A stretch of DNA of 64,000 bases from Erysipelotrichaceae bacterium (GCA_017419165.1 JAFOLW010000071.1:1-64000), one strand, 5' to 3'. Positions 1 to 9,024 are shown, numbered from the stretch's first letter. The notes: generated by a model from the sequence alone, not told the origin. A program made the numbers and translations.

Positions 1-84
1 GAGAGGAAGATCGTTGAAATCAGCGAAAGGTACTGCCGTTTCCTGACAGACTCCATACCTGAATTTCGGACACTGGTCAGATAG
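1..84 (+). CDS. C-terminal fragment of an unidentified protein
   Basis: The first 84 bases are an open frame of 27 codons ending in TAG, entering from the left edge of the window. The tail is charged (ERKIVEISERYC at the start, FRTLVR at the end) and I do not recognise a family from so little. It is followed by about 60 bases with no gene and then the tRNA-Gln terminator on the other strand. It could be chance open frame. Confidence 0.35.
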   Translation, partial: ERKIVEISERYCRFLTDSIPEFRTLVR

Positions 85-146
85 CCAATCTTACAGAAAT
101 CTTGCAGAATTCTTGCAGAAAAACGGTTTTTCGCCATTGAAAAATC

Positions 147-172
147 AAAAAAAGCCTTTATTTAAAGGCTTT
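147..172 (-). terminator. Rho-independent terminator of tRNA-Gln
   Basis: Arms AAAGCCTTT (151-159) and AAAGGCTTT (164-172) form a 9-bp hairpin. Read on the minus strand it is followed by a run of T, about 10 bases beyond the tRNA 3' end, so it terminates tRNA-Gln. Confidence 0.75.
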
Positions 173-182
173 TAGAGATCAA

Positions 183-258
183 TGGCTGCGGATGAAGGAT
201 TCGAACCTTCGAAATGGTGGATTCAGAGTCCACTGCCTTACCGCTTGGCTAATCCGCA
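183..258 (-). tRNA. tRNA-Gln (anticodon CUG)
   Basis: The minus strand gives a full cloverleaf. Acceptor arms TGCGGAT and ATCCGCA pair over 7 bp. The anticodon loop CTCTGAA is closed by GTGGA/TCCAC and shows anticodon CTG (codon CAG). The T arm contains GGTTCGAATCC and the 3' CCA is encoded. It is divergent from the response regulator gene and has its own terminator. Confidence 0.95.
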
Positions 259-270
259 AGAACAATAACT

Positions 271-280
271 ATTATATAAT
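271..280. promoter_or_regulatory. Shared palindromic -10 box of divergent promoters
   Basis: ATTATATAAT is a perfect palindrome holding TATAAT on both strands (minus 271-276, plus 275-280). It lies 12 bases upstream of tRNA-Gln and about 65 bases upstream of the response regulator. Neither direction has a clear -35 box at 17 bp. Confidence 0.55.
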
Positions 281-343
281 AAAAATATTAAATTGGAAGA
301 CAAAATTCAGTTGGAATTCACATTTCGAGGTTAACATGTAATT

Positions 344-1009
344 ATGGCAAAACTATTGATCGTTGATGATGAAGAGAAGATCAGAGAGATGATCGGAAAA
401 TATGCGGTCCATGAAGGACACGAATGTGTACTGGCGTCTGACGGCAAACAGGCACTCCAGAAGTTTTCGAATGAAGATTTCGATCTGGTGGTGCTGGATA
501 TCATGATGCCGGAGATGGACGGCTATGAGACGCTGAAGAAAATGAAAGAGATCAAGGATGTTCCTTGCATCTTCCTGACGGCTCTGGGACAGGAATATGA
601 CCGTATCTACGGTTTTGATATCGGGGCAGAGGATTATGTGACCAAACCGTTCTCTTTGAAGGAACTTATGATGCGTATCAAGGTCATCCTGAAGAGAGAG
701 ATGAAGACCTCCAATAAGATCACGGTAAAAGGGCTCGTCGTCGATGAGGATGCCCATATGGTGTCGATCGACGGAAAAAGAGTCGATATGGCAAATAAAG
801 AATACGAATTGCTGCTGTACCTGCTCAAGAATATGGGGAATGCATTGACAAGACAGTCGATCATATCCAAAGTCTGGGGCTATGAATACGATTCGGATGA
901 CCGTACTCTTGACACACACATGAAACTGCTGAGGAAAGATCTGAAAGAGTACGGCAATTATATAACGACCATTCGAGGTGTAGGTTACCGCTTTGAAAAA
1001 GAAATATAG
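344..1009 (+). CDS. OmpR/PhoB-family response regulator
   Basis: This 221-residue protein has an N-terminal receiver domain (about residues 1-115) with acidic pocket D8-D9, phosphoacceptor D52 in the stretch VVLDIMMP, and the conserved lysine in TKPF. A C-terminal winged helix follows (about 125-221) with the usual ending TIRGVGYRFE. It should bind DNA as a dimer when phosphorylated by the kinase encoded immediately downstream, whose TTG start lies inside its last codons. The target genes cannot be read from the sequence; the sugar ABC operon downstream is one candidate, but a terminator separates them. The Shine-Dalgarno match before ATG 344 is weak (CGAGG about 14 bases upstream). Confidence 0.93.
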   Translation: MAKLLIVDDEEKIREMIGKYAVHEGHECVLASDGKQALQKFSNEDFDLVVLDIMMPEMDGYETLKKMKEIKDVPCIFLTALGQEYDRIYGFDIGAEDYVTKPFSLKELMMRIKVILKREMKTSNKITVKGLVVDEDAHMVSIDGKRVDMANKEYELLLYLLKNMGNALTRQSIISKVWGYEYDSDDRTLDTHMKLLRKDLKEYGNYITTIRGVGYRFEKEI

Positions 1010-2390
1010 TCTGGCTTTGCAGCTGACGGTGATCCTGCTGGCGTTCGTCGTCAGCGTCATGGGTCTGGTCTATTTCGTACAGACGACGTTCCTGGACGAT
1101 TTTTATAAGGCCAATAAGATCAAGTCACTGAGAAGCACCGGTGAAAATGTAGCTTTGTTGGTAGGGGAAGATGATTTTGACGAACTGATCGAACATCTTT
1201 CGATGTCCAACGAGGTCTGTGTCCGTGTCGTTTCCAACGATCCGGATCTTTCTTATACCGGTGCCTGCACATTGAGAGGCATCGATAATGCGACGGTCAA
1301 CGCGATCGCTTCTGAGGTCGATGAGACGGCAGAGAAGGAAAAGCTTTTTGATAATTTCCGCTATCAGCGTCATTTCATGGACAAACCGGAAGATGTCTAT
1401 ATCTTTGCCAAGCTGCTCACGTACGATGAGAAAACGGTCATGGTCATGGTCTCTTCGGGCATCACGCCGCTGAATACGACCATCTCGACGATCAAGTCAC
1501 AATATCTGCTGATCCTGGCGATCATTTTGCTGATGACGCTGCTTCTTGCGTTCTTCATCTCGCGCTATATCATCTCGCCGATCAAACAGATCAACTCCGA
1601 ATCCAAGAATCTGTCCAAAGGAGAATACGATCCTTCGCTGGTCAAGACGGGGTCCATGGAGTTCGAAGAACTCAACAAGACCTTGGAGGAAGCCAATGAA
1701 GACATATTGAAGGCGGAAAGAGCCAAGAAGGAGCTTCTGGGCAACGTCTCACACGATCTGCGGACGCCTTTGACGATGATCGTCGGTTACGGGGAGATGA
1801 TCCGCGATCTGCCGGAAGAGAATACCGAAGAAAACATCAATGTCATCATCGATGAGGCGAAGCGGCTTTCCACCTTGGTCGATGACCTGATCGATATTTC
1901 CAAGATCGATGCGATCAAACTGGAGCTGCATAAAGAGAAGGTCCTGATCTCCGATCTGCTGACGAGCGTTTACAGACAATATGAAAAGTTCTGTGAGACT
2001 CAGGGGATCGAACTGCTGATGGACTGCAAAGCGGATCGCACGGTCGAAGTCGATGTCAAACGCATCAAGCAGGTCTTGTATAATTTCATCAACAATTCGC
2101 TGAATTATAACGACAAGGAGAAACAGAAGATCATCCTGGGAAGCGAAGAACTGGAAGATGCCGTACGGATCTATGTCTATGACAACGGTGAGGGCATCGA
2201 TCAGCAGGACTTGAATAACGTCTGGGACCGCTATTATAAGGTGGATAAGGAGCACAGACGTCATCATATCGGATCGGGGATCGGCCTGTCTCTGGCCAAA
2301 GAGCTCATACAAGCTCACGGCATGGAGTGCGGCGTGGAGTCCTTGAAAGGGGAGTATTCCAAATTTTATTTTGATATCAAGAAAGCATAG
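993..2390 (+). CDS. Membrane sensor histidine kinase
   Basis: This 465-residue kinase starts at TTG 993, overlapping the response regulator by 17 bases, so the pair is translationally linked. Order of parts: membrane helix at about 9-30, extracytoplasmic sensor region at about 31-168, second helix at about 170-190, HAMP linker, dimerisation domain with phosphorylated H254 in SHDLRTP, then an ATPase domain with N box NFINNSLNYND and G box DNGEGI. It should autophosphorylate and pass phosphate to the upstream regulator. The sensor region has no motif I recognise, so the signal is unknown. The gene ends just before a hairpin terminator. Confidence 0.92.
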   Translation: MKKKYSLALQLTVILLAFVVSVMGLVYFVQTTFLDDFYKANKIKSLRSTGENVALLVGEDDFDELIEHLSMSNEVCVRVVSNDPDLSYTGACTLRGIDNATVNAIASEVDETAEKEKLFDNFRYQRHFMDKPEDVYIFAKLLTYDEKTVMVMVSSGITPLNTTISTIKSQYLLILAIILLMTLLLAFFISRYIISPIKQINSESKNLSKGEYDPSLVKTGSMEFEELNKTLEEANEDILKAERAKKELLGNVSHDLRTPLTMIVGYGEMIRDLPEENTEENINVIIDEAKRLSTLVDDLIDISKIDAIKLELHKEKVLISDLLTSVYRQYEKFCETQGIELLMDCKADRTVEVDVKRIKQVLYNFINNSLNYNDKEKQKIILGSEELEDAVRIYVYDNGEGIDQQDLNNVWDRYYKVDKEHRRHHIGSGIGLSLAKELIQAHGMECGVESLKGEYSKFYFDIKKA

Positions 2391-2420
2391 ACCTGTGGAA
2401 TTCTGCAGGTCTTTGATTTT
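2389..2420 (+). terminator. Terminator after the two-component operon
   Basis: AGACCTG and CAGGTCT form a 7-bp stem with a 10-base loop, followed by TTTGATTTT. The stem overlaps the stop codon of the kinase gene. A TATAAT at 2420-2425 directly after it may serve the ABC operon. Confidence 0.6.
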
Positions 2421-2450
2421 ATAATTAAGTTTAGATGTGAGGGGCAGACA

Positions 2451-3539
2451 ATGAAAATCGTACTTGATCACCTGACTAAAAAATTCATTTCCAGACATAA
2501 TAAAAACGAGATCGTAACGGCGGTCAATGACTTTGATTTCGAGATCCCGGACGGCAAACTCGTCGGTCTTCTGGGTCCTTCGGGATGCGGAAAATCGACG
2601 ACTCTGAATCTCATCTGCGGTCTTGAAACACCGACTTCCGGAAGGATCTTTTTCGGTGACCTCGATGTCACGGAACTTCCTCCCGAGAGCAGAGGAGTGG
2701 GCATGGTCTTTCAGAACTATGCGCTGTATCCGCACTTGAGTGTCCGGCAGAACATCCTGTTCCCTTTGGAAAACCTCAAAGGGGATCAGAAACTGAGCAA
2801 GGAAGTCATGGAACAGAAAGCACTTGAAGCCGCCAGGCTCGTGCAGATCGATTCCCTGATGGAAAGAAAACCGAACGAGCTCTCCGGCGGTCAGCAGCAG
2901 CGTGTGGCGATCGCCCGTGCGTTAGTCAAGACACCGGGCGTATTGCTGCTGGACGAACCTTTATCCAATCTGGACGCCAGACTGCGTCTGCAGACCAGAG
3001 AGCAGATCCGCCGCATCCAGAAGGAGACCAATATCACGACGATCTTCGTCACCCACGACCAGGAAGAGGCGATGTCGATCTCGGATCTGATCGTCGTCAT
3101 GAGTGCCGGCGTCTTGCAGCAGATGGGCAAGCCGCAGGATGTTTACAACGAACCGGTGAATCTTTTCGTCGCGAAGTTTTTGGGGACACCGGCGATCAAT
3201 GTCTTTGAAGGATGCATCAAAGACCGCGGTCTGTATATCGGCGAGGACCTGATCGGGCATCGGGACATCGAAGATCAGGAAGTCTATGTCGGTATCCGCC
3301 CGGAAGCATTCGATCCGGATCAGAACGGTCCGTTCCGCTGCCGCTTCGACCGCGTGGAGACGACCGGCAGGGATACCAGCATCGTCTGTCACAACGATCA
3401 CTGCATCTCCGACGAAGATGTCCGGGCCATCGTTTCGGCCGATGAACCGATCGCTCATAAGGACGGGATCATCCGTTTCTCTTTGAAACAAAACAAGGTC
3501 CATGTCTTCTCCAAGAAGGATGAAAAGGTGATCCGATGA
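2451..3539 (+). CDS. Sugar ABC transporter ATP-binding protein, MalK/MsmX/UgpC type
   Basis: This 362-residue protein is the ATPase of a CUT1 carbohydrate importer. Visible motifs are Walker A GPSGCGKST (residues 42-50), Q-loop FQNYALYPH, signature LSGGQQQR, Walker B and D-loop LLLDEPLSNLDA, and a C-terminal regulatory beta domain (about 240-362) typical of MalK-like proteins. It starts at ATG 2451 behind GAGGGG and its stop overlaps the ATG of the next permease gene (ATGA). As first gene of a four-gene operon it should power that operon's permeases; MsmX-like proteins can also serve other transporters, so a wider role is possible. Confidence 0.92.
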   Translation: MKIVLDHLTKKFISRHNKNEIVTAVNDFDFEIPDGKLVGLLGPSGCGKSTTLNLICGLETPTSGRIFFGDLDVTELPPESRGVGMVFQNYALYPHLSVRQNILFPLENLKGDQKLSKEVMEQKALEAARLVQIDSLMERKPNELSGGQQQRVAIARALVKTPGVLLLDEPLSNLDARLRLQTREQIRRIQKETNITTIFVTHDQEEAMSISDLIVVMSAGVLQQMGKPQDVYNEPVNLFVAKFLGTPAINVFEGCIKDRGLYIGEDLIGHRDIEDQEVYVGIRPEAFDPDQNGPFRCRFDRVETTGRDTSIVCHNDHCISDEDVRAIVSADEPIAHKDGIIRFSLKQNKVHVFSKKDEKVIR

Positions 3540-4432
3540 AAAAGAAGAACGACCTCAAGGGCTGGCTGTATCTTCTGCCGGCACTGCTGTTCATCGGAGT
3601 ATTCATGATCTATCCTTTGATCGATGTTCTGATCTATTCGGTCGAGGAAGGATACAACTTTGCCTCGCAGCAGTACTACGGCATCGGAACCTACAACTAT
3701 TCCTATGTCCTGCATGATCCGTATTTCCTGCAGGCTCTGAAAAACACCTTTATCCTGGTCATCATCACGGTGCCGCTGTCGACCGGGATCGCACTTGTGA
3801 TCTCTCTGGCTTTGAATTCCGTCAGCAAGCTCAAGGATCTGTTTCAGACGATCTACTTTTTGCCTTATGTGACCAATACGCTGGCAGTCGGCCTGGTCTT
3901 CATGATCCTGTTCAAAAAGACCGCTTATTCGGAAGGTCTGATCAATCTGCTGCTCAACGGTTTCGGCATCGCTTCGATCGATTTCATCGAGGGGCCTTAC
4001 TGGGCGAAGATGTTCGTCCTTTGTTTCTACACGATCTGGGTCGTCCTGCCGTTCAAGATCCTGATCCTGACTTCCGCCCTGGCTTCGGTCAATAAGGATT
4101 ACTACAATGTCGCAAGAGTGGATGGCACTTCGAAGTGGCGCACGTTCTATAAGATCACGCTGCCGATGATCTCGCCGTCTCTGTTTTATCTGATCATCAC
4201 CGGTTTTATCGGTGCTTTCAAGGCTTATTCGGATGTCGTTGCGCTGTTCGGAACGGATCTTAATGCAGCCGGTATGAATACGATCGTCGGTTACGTCTAT
4301 GACATGCTGTACGGCAACTCGGGAGGTTATCCTTCCTTTGCTTCGGCGGCAGCACTCATCTTATTCCTGATCGTTTTGACGATCACGATGATCAACCTGA
4401 TGGTTTCCAAGAAAAATGTCCACTACAGATAG
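3536..4432 (+). CDS. Sugar ABC transporter permease, MalF/UgpA type
   Basis: This 298-residue polytopic membrane protein begins with a short basic N terminus and a helix at about 11-31, and has about six membrane segments. The cytoplasmic EAA loop that docks on the ATPase reads YYNVARVDGTSKWRTFYKI, with the conserved DG. It pairs with the next gene to form the pore of a CUT1 importer. Its start overlaps the ATPase stop by 4 bases and its end overlaps the next permease by 17, so all are made from one mRNA. Substrate is not evident. Confidence 0.92.
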   Translation: MKKKNDLKGWLYLLPALLFIGVFMIYPLIDVLIYSVEEGYNFASQQYYGIGTYNYSYVLHDPYFLQALKNTFILVIITVPLSTGIALVISLALNSVSKLKDLFQTIYFLPYVTNTLAVGLVFMILFKKTAYSEGLINLLLNGFGIASIDFIEGPYWAKMFVLCFYTIWVVLPFKILILTSALASVNKDYYNVARVDGTSKWRTFYKITLPMISPSLFYLIITGFIGAFKAYSDVVALFGTDLNAAGMNTIVGYVYDMLYGNSGGYPSFASAAALILFLIVLTITMINLMVSKKNVHYR

Positions 4433-5303
4433 CATGATGAAGCAGATCAAGGATCTGGAACGCAAGAACAAGGCAAAAAACACCATATGGACCGTGGTGA
4501 TCTTTGCGCTGCTGATCTTCTGGGCGATCATCGTCCTGTTCCCGTTCTATTGGATGCTTCTGACATCCGTGAAATCCTATGCGGCTTATAACGCCGAATA
4601 CATCCCGCAGTTTTTCACGCTGTCACCGACGCTTGATAATTACATACAGGCATTCACGGCAGTGCCGTTAGCCAAGTATTTCGTCAATACGATCATTTTT
4701 ACCGCGGTCACGACATTGCTGATGATGATCGTCGTGGTCCTGTCGGCTTTTGCTTTTTCCAGACTGGAATTCAAAGGCAAAGACTTCGTCTTCACACTGT
4801 TTCTGTCACTGATGATGATCCCGAACGAACTGGTCATTATCACCAATTTCGTCACAGTCACCAATGCGGGACTGCGCAATTCCTTCCCCGGTCTGATCTT
4901 GCCGAGCGTTACCAGCATCTTCTACATCTATCTGCTCAAAGAGAATTTCGAGCAGATCCCGGAAGAGCTTTACAAGGCGGCGAAAGTCGACGGAACGTCC
5001 GATTTCAAATATCTGTGGAAGGTCATGATCCCGATCTGCCGTCCGACCATCGTGACGGTACTGATCCTGAAAGTGATCGAGTGCTGGAACGCCTACGTCT
5101 GGCCGAGGCTGATCACGGATGATGAGAACTACTTCCTGGTGTCCAATGGCATCCAGACGATAAGAGAGTCGGGATTCGGCAGAGAGAACATCCCGGCGAT
5201 GATGGCGGCGGTCGTGGTCATCTCCATCCCGCTGATCGTCATCTTCCTCATCTTCCACAAGAAGATCATGGAAGGTGTCTCCCGGGGAGGTACCAAAGGA
5301 TGA
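4416..5303 (+). CDS. Sugar ABC transporter permease, MalG/UgpE type
   Basis: This 295-residue protein is the second pore subunit. It has a long cytoplasmic N terminus before the first helix at about residue 22, about six membrane segments, and an EAA loop (ELYKAAKVDGTSDFKYLWKV) followed by the conserved IPICRP. The C terminus KIMEGVSRGGTKG matches the usual GLTAGAVKG-like ending of MalG homologues. The start lies inside the upstream permease gene, and the stop overlaps the binding-protein start (ATGA). Confidence 0.92.
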   Translation: MSTTDSMMKQIKDLERKNKAKNTIWTVVIFALLIFWAIIVLFPFYWMLLTSVKSYAAYNAEYIPQFFTLSPTLDNYIQAFTAVPLAKYFVNTIIFTAVTTLLMMIVVVLSAFAFSRLEFKGKDFVFTLFLSLMMIPNELVIITNFVTVTNAGLRNSFPGLILPSVTSIFYIYLLKENFEQIPEELYKAAKVDGTSDFKYLWKVMIPICRPTIVTVLILKVIECWNAYVWPRLITDDENYFLVSNGIQTIRESGFGRENIPAMMAAVVVISIPLIVIFLIFHKKIMEGVSRGGTKG

Positions 5304-6880
5304 GAAAGCTTCATTTCTTTTTGCCGGCAGTCCTTCTTCTCCTGCTTCTTTGCGGATGTCACGGTTCGAAGGAGAGTTCCGGTTTCACTGTTCCGGAAAG
5401 TTTTGATGAAAACAAGACTTATGAGATCAGCTTTTGGGCAAAAAACGACACCAACATCAATCAGGTCAATGTATACAAGAAGGCGATCGCCGATTTTGAG
5501 GCCATCTATCCCAACATCAAAGTCAATCTGAAGCTGTATACGGATTACGGCCGGATCTACAACGACGTCATCACCAACATCGCGACCGATACGACGCCCA
5601 ATGTCTGCATCACATATCCCGATCACATCGCTACATATATCACAGGCGACAATGTCGTTGCGCAGCTCGATGATCTTCTGATCGATGAGCGTTACGGGCT
5701 GGGCGGAAGTGAGATCCGCTTCGAAGGTCCTTCCATCGATGAGATGGTACCTGAGTTTCTGAAGGAAGGCGTCATTTCCGGTGTCCAGTATGCGCTGCCT
5801 TACATGCGTTCGACCGAAGCGGTCTATATCAACAAAGATTTCGTAGAGAAGCTCGGCTACGAAGTTCCGGATGTGCTCACCTGGGATTTCATCTTCGAAG
5901 TCTCGGAAGCGGCGACCGCAAAAGACGGCGAAGGAAACTTCCTGATCAATTCTCAGAAAGTCATGATCCCGTTCATCTACAAGTCCACGGACAATATGAT
6001 GATCTCGATGCTGAAGCAGCTCGATGCGCCATACTCTCAGGAAGACGGAACGATACTCATCTTCAGCGATCAGACAAGGGAGATCTTGAAAGAGATCGCC
6101 CGGCACGCGGGAAGCGGTGCGTTCTCGACATTCAAGATCTCTTCTTATCCGGCCAACTTCCTCAATGCGGGGCAGTGCATCTTTGCGATCGATTCGACTG
6201 CCGGTGCGACCTGGATGGGAAGCGATGCGCCGCTGGTCGATATTCCGGAAGACAAGATCGTCCGTTTTGAAACGGTAGTGCGGCCGATCCCGCAGTATGA
6301 TCCTGCGGATATGAAAATGATCTCACAGGGTCCGTCCTTGTGTATCTTCAACAAGGAAGATCCGCAGGAAGTCCTGGCATCCTGGCTCTTTGCCCAATAT
6401 CTGGTCACCGATGACGTGCAGATCGCCTATGCCAAAACGGAAGGCTATGTGCCGGTCAGCCGCAAGGCTCTGGATTCCGCAGAATATCAGGAGTATCTGT
6501 CTTCGGCGGGAAGCGATGACAACGAGCACTACGAGGTGAAGATCGCGGCTTCCCGGCTTCTGATCGATCACACGAAAGACAGTTTCGTGACACCGGTCTT
6601 CAACGGTTCGGCATCCCTCCGCGATGCGGCGGGGGCTCTGATCGAATCCACATGCAAAGCCGTCCGCCGGAAAGAGAAGATCGACGATGCCTTCATCGAC
6701 CGTCTGTATTCCGATACTTCCTCTTTGTATCACCTCGATCAGACCAGCAGCGCTTCATCGAAAAAGGATCTCGGTCCTTTGCCGGCAGCCTCGAAGATCT
6801 TACTGAGCGTCCTCTTGCTGACATGGATCTTCATCGGTCTGTATTACCTTTCCGCTTATCTGAAACAAAGAAAGAGCTGA
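5300..6880 (+). CDS. Sugar ABC solute-binding lipoprotein with C-terminal membrane helix
   Basis: This 526-residue protein begins with a lipoprotein signal (hydrophobic run ending LLCGC, lipidated C20). The body fits a cluster 1 (MalE-like) binding fold: EISFWAKNDT near the N terminus, then a long two-lobed domain with PYMRSTEAVYINKDF. It should capture the sugar for the two permeases encoded just upstream. Unusually, the last 30 or so residues hold a hydrophobic segment (ILLSVLLLTWIFIGLYYL) followed by a basic tail KQRKS, so the protein appears anchored at both ends. It closes the operon and its stop codon is inside the terminator stem. Confidence 0.88.
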   Translation: MRKLHFFLPAVLLLLLLCGCHGSKESSGFTVPESFDENKTYEISFWAKNDTNINQVNVYKKAIADFEAIYPNIKVNLKLYTDYGRIYNDVITNIATDTTPNVCITYPDHIATYITGDNVVAQLDDLLIDERYGLGGSEIRFEGPSIDEMVPEFLKEGVISGVQYALPYMRSTEAVYINKDFVEKLGYEVPDVLTWDFIFEVSEAATAKDGEGNFLINSQKVMIPFIYKSTDNMMISMLKQLDAPYSQEDGTILIFSDQTREILKEIARHAGSGAFSTFKISSYPANFLNAGQCIFAIDSTAGATWMGSDAPLVDIPEDKIVRFETVVRPIPQYDPADMKMISQGPSLCIFNKEDPQEVLASWLFAQYLVTDDVQIAYAKTEGYVPVSRKALDSAEYQEYLSSAGSDDNEHYEVKIAASRLLIDHTKDSFVTPVFNGSASLRDAAGALIESTCKAVRRKEKIDDAFIDRLYSDTSSLYHLDQTSSASSKKDLGPLPAASKILLSVLLLTWIFIGLYYLSAYLKQRKS

Positions 6881-6896
6881 GTCCGTCAGCTCTTTT
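6872..6896 (+). terminator. Terminator of the sugar ABC operon
   Basis: AAGAGCTGA (6872-6880), loop GTCCG, TCAGCTCTT and a short T run form a 9-bp hairpin that includes the stop codon of the binding-protein gene. Confidence 0.75.
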
Positions 6897-6963
6897 GAAT
6901 AGCTGAGACTATCGTGCTATCATAGAGTTGTTCCCGGGGGATATCCCGGCGAAGGGAGAAAAA

Positions 6964-7767
6964 ATGAAGAAATTACTTACTGTTTTACTGAGCCTGCTGG
7001 TCGTATTGACGATCGCCGGCTGTGCGAAGAAGGAAGAACCGGCTCCTGCACCGGAGCCTGAAACTGCTCCGGAAGAGACTCCGGCAGAAGTCACAGTCTC
7101 CAGCTATGCAGAGTATGCAGCTCTTCCGACGGACGGTTCCGCGACCGTGACGATCGAAGCCTATGTCCAGGCTGCACAGAGCTATTACAACGGTGCAACG
7201 CTCTACTTACAGGACAAAGACGGTGCTTACTTCGTCTACGGCGGTCAGATCTCCGAAGAAGACTATGCGAAACTGGTCGCTTCCACCGCTTACGGTGAGG
7301 GATGGAACGGTCTGGCAAACGGCATGAAAGTTCAGGTCACAGGTACGAAGACCGAATGGTCCGGAGAAGTCGAACTGACTGACGCGACCGTCACTGTCAT
7401 CGATGACGGTGACAAGTGGCTGGCTGAACCGGTCGACATCACATCCGCTTTACCGACGGATCCGGCTGCTTACATGAACCAGAAAGTCGTTCTTACCGAC
7501 ATGACAGTCGTTGCTTCCAACGATGACGGCGCTGCCTTCTTATACAACTGGGACGGCTCCGGCGCAGAAGGTGATGACGTTTATTTCACAGTCGAAAAAG
7601 ACGGCATGAAGTATACGTTCCTGGTCGAGTCTTATCTGTGCTTCAACGGCTCCGATGCATATGAGGCTGCCGAGGCTTTGCAGGTCGGTCAGGTGATCGA
7701 TATGGAAGGCTTCCTGTACTGGTACGAAGGACCTCAGCCGCACATCACTTCGATCACTGTCAAGTAA
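6964..7767 (+). CDS. Secreted lipoprotein with two OB-fold-like repeats
   Basis: I place the start at ATG 6964 (267 residues) behind GGGAG rather than at the in-frame TTG 6928, because it gives a clean signal peptide MKKLLTVLLSLL with lipobox IAGC. A short Pro/Glu-rich linker follows, then two similar beta-rich units (about residues 45-150 and 155-267). Each contains a strand pattern like VTIEAYVQ / LYLQDKDGAYFVYG / GMKVQVTGTK and VVLTDMTVV / GQVIDMEGFLYW, which suggests bacterial OB folds. The gene is monocistronic. Function is unknown; a ligand- or nucleic-acid-binding surface protein is possible. Confidence 0.8.
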   Translation: MKKLLTVLLSLLVVLTIAGCAKKEEPAPAPEPETAPEETPAEVTVSSYAEYAALPTDGSATVTIEAYVQAAQSYYNGATLYLQDKDGAYFVYGGQISEEDYAKLVASTAYGEGWNGLANGMKVQVTGTKTEWSGEVELTDATVTVIDDGDKWLAEPVDITSALPTDPAAYMNQKVVLTDMTVVASNDDGAAFLYNWDGSGAEGDDVYFTVEKDGMKYTFLVESYLCFNGSDAYEAAEALQVGQVIDMEGFLYWYEGPQPHITSITVK

Positions 7768-7786
7768 AAAAACAAGTACTTGAAAA

Positions 7787-7808
7787 GGAAGAGAAATCTT
7801 CCTTTTTT
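7787..7808 (+). terminator. Terminator after the OB-like lipoprotein
   Basis: GGAAGA, loop GAAA, TCTTCC and TTTTTT form a compact classic terminator 20 bases after the stop codon. Confidence 0.85.
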
Positions 7809-7821
7809 CATGTAAATCATA

Positions 7822-7849
7822 TTTAAAAACAGTGGAAAAACCTTATAAT
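7822..7849 (+). promoter_or_regulatory. gap promoter
   Basis: TATAAT at 7844-7849 is preceded by a weak -35 TTTAAA at 7822-7827 (16-bp spacer). A leader of about 30 bases containing AGGAGG then leads to the gap start, so this gene has a normal leader. Confidence 0.55.
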
Positions 7850-7886
7850 ATATATGTAGTCATAAAAATAGGAGGAAAAATTTATT

Positions 7887-8957
7887 ATGGCAGTAAAAGT
7901 AGCGATTAATGGCTTCGGACGTATCGGTAGATTAGCTTTCCGTCAGATGTTCGGTGCTGAGGGTTATGAAGTAGTTGCGATCAACGACTTAACAAGCCCT
8001 AAAATGTTAGCAAATTTATTAAAGTATGACTCTGCTCAGGGTGGATACTGTGGTAAGTTTGGTGAGAATCTTCACACAGTTTCTTCCAAAGAACCTGAAT
8101 ATGAAGAAGACGGCAAGACTGTAAAAGTTCCTGGTTCCATCACTGTTGACGGCAAGGAAATCACGATCTATGCTATGCCGAAGGCAGCTGATCTCCCTTG
8201 GGGTGAATTAGATGTTGATGTCGTATTGGAGTGCACAGGCTTCTATACTTCTAAGGCAAAAGCACAGGCTCATATCGATGCAGGTGCCAAGAAAGTCGTT
8301 ATCTCCGCTCCGGCTGGAAATGACCTTCCGACGATCGTTTACAATGTCAACCATAAATCTTTAACTGCAGATGACAAGATCATCTCTGCTGCTTCTTGTA
8401 CTACAAACTGCCTGGCACCGATGACTCAGGCTCTGAACGATTACGCTCCGATCCAGTCCGGTATCATGACGACAGTTCATGCATATACAGGTGACCAGAT
8501 GATCCTCGACGGACCTCACAGAAAAGGTGACCTCCAGAGAGCAAGAGCCGGCGCTGCCAACATCGTTCCGAACTCTACCGGTGCTGCAAAGGCTATCGGT
8601 CTTGTTATCCCTGAACTGAACGGCAAGCTCATCGGTGCTGCACAGAGAGTTCCGACTGTCACAGGTTCTACGACGATCTTACACGCTGTCGTTTCCGGTG
8701 AAGACATCACTGTCGAAGGCATCAACGAAGCTATGAAGGCTCACGCCAACGAATCCTTCGGTTACACGACGGAAAAACTGGTTTCTTCCGATATCATCGG
8801 TATGAAGTTCGGTTCCCTGTTCGATGCTAACCAGACGATGGTCTCCAAAGTCGCTGACGGCTGCTACCTGGTCCAGGTCGTTGCTTGGTACGATAACGAG
8901 AACTCTTACACATCTCAGATGGTAAGAACGATCAAATACTTCGCTGAATTAGGTTAA
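7887..8957 (+). CDS. gap: Glyceraldehyde-3-phosphate dehydrogenase, type I
   Basis: This 356-residue enzyme oxidises glyceraldehyde 3-phosphate to 1,3-bisphosphoglycerate in glycolysis. The NAD-binding start is [14 protein letters not shown], the catalytic cysteine lies in [12 protein letters not shown], and the C-terminal [15 protein letters not shown] is canonical. It is about 20 residues longer than usual type I enzymes because of an insertion between [12 protein letters not shown] and [10 protein letters not shown] (about residues 55-80). The gene stands alone between terminators, with an AGGAGG ribosome site. Its base composition (T-ending codons) looks like that of a highly expressed gene. 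Confidence 0.97.
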   Translation: MAVKVAINGFGRIGRLAFRQMFGAEGYEVVAINDLTSPKMLANLLKYDSAQGGYCGKFGENLHTVSSKEPEYEEDGKTVKVPGSITVDGKEITIYAMPKAADLPWGELDVDVVLECTGFYTSKAKAQAHIDAGAKKVVISAPAGNDLPTIVYNVNHKSLTADDKIISAASCTTNCLAPMTQALNDYAPIQSGIMTTVHAYTGDQMILDGPHRKGDLQRARAGAANIVPNSTGAAKAIGLVIPELNGKLIGAAQRVPTVTGSTTILHAVVSGEDITVEGINEAMKAHANESFGYTTEKLVSSDIIGMKFGSLFDANQTMVSKVADGCYLVQVVAWYDNENSYTSQMVRTIKYFAELG

Positions 8958-8994
8958 TCAGCTGACGTTAAAGGATCGAAACTTTATCAAAACA

Positions 8995-9024
8995 GACGGG
9001 TCTGATCGGATCCGTCTTTTTTTT
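8995..9024 (+). terminator. gap terminator
   Basis: GACGGGTC and GATCCGTC pair over 8 bp (one G-T) around a 6-base loop and are followed by eight T. Confidence 0.85.

Noticed and set aside
1749-2735. A 328-codon open frame on the minus strand opposite the kinase and ABC ATPase genes
   Set aside because: It mirrors two well-supported genes on the plus strand, spans their junction and has no recognisable domain. Long antisense frames are common here because of the GATC-rich codon pattern.
5129-6106. A 325-codon minus-strand frame opposite the sugar-binding protein
   Set aside because: Antisense shadow of the permease and binding-protein genes, with low-complexity Ile/Asp/Arg-rich translation.
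6928-6963. A TTG start for the OB-like lipoprotein
   Set aside because: It would bury the signal peptide 12 residues inside; ATG 6964 has a ribosome site and a clean lipobox.
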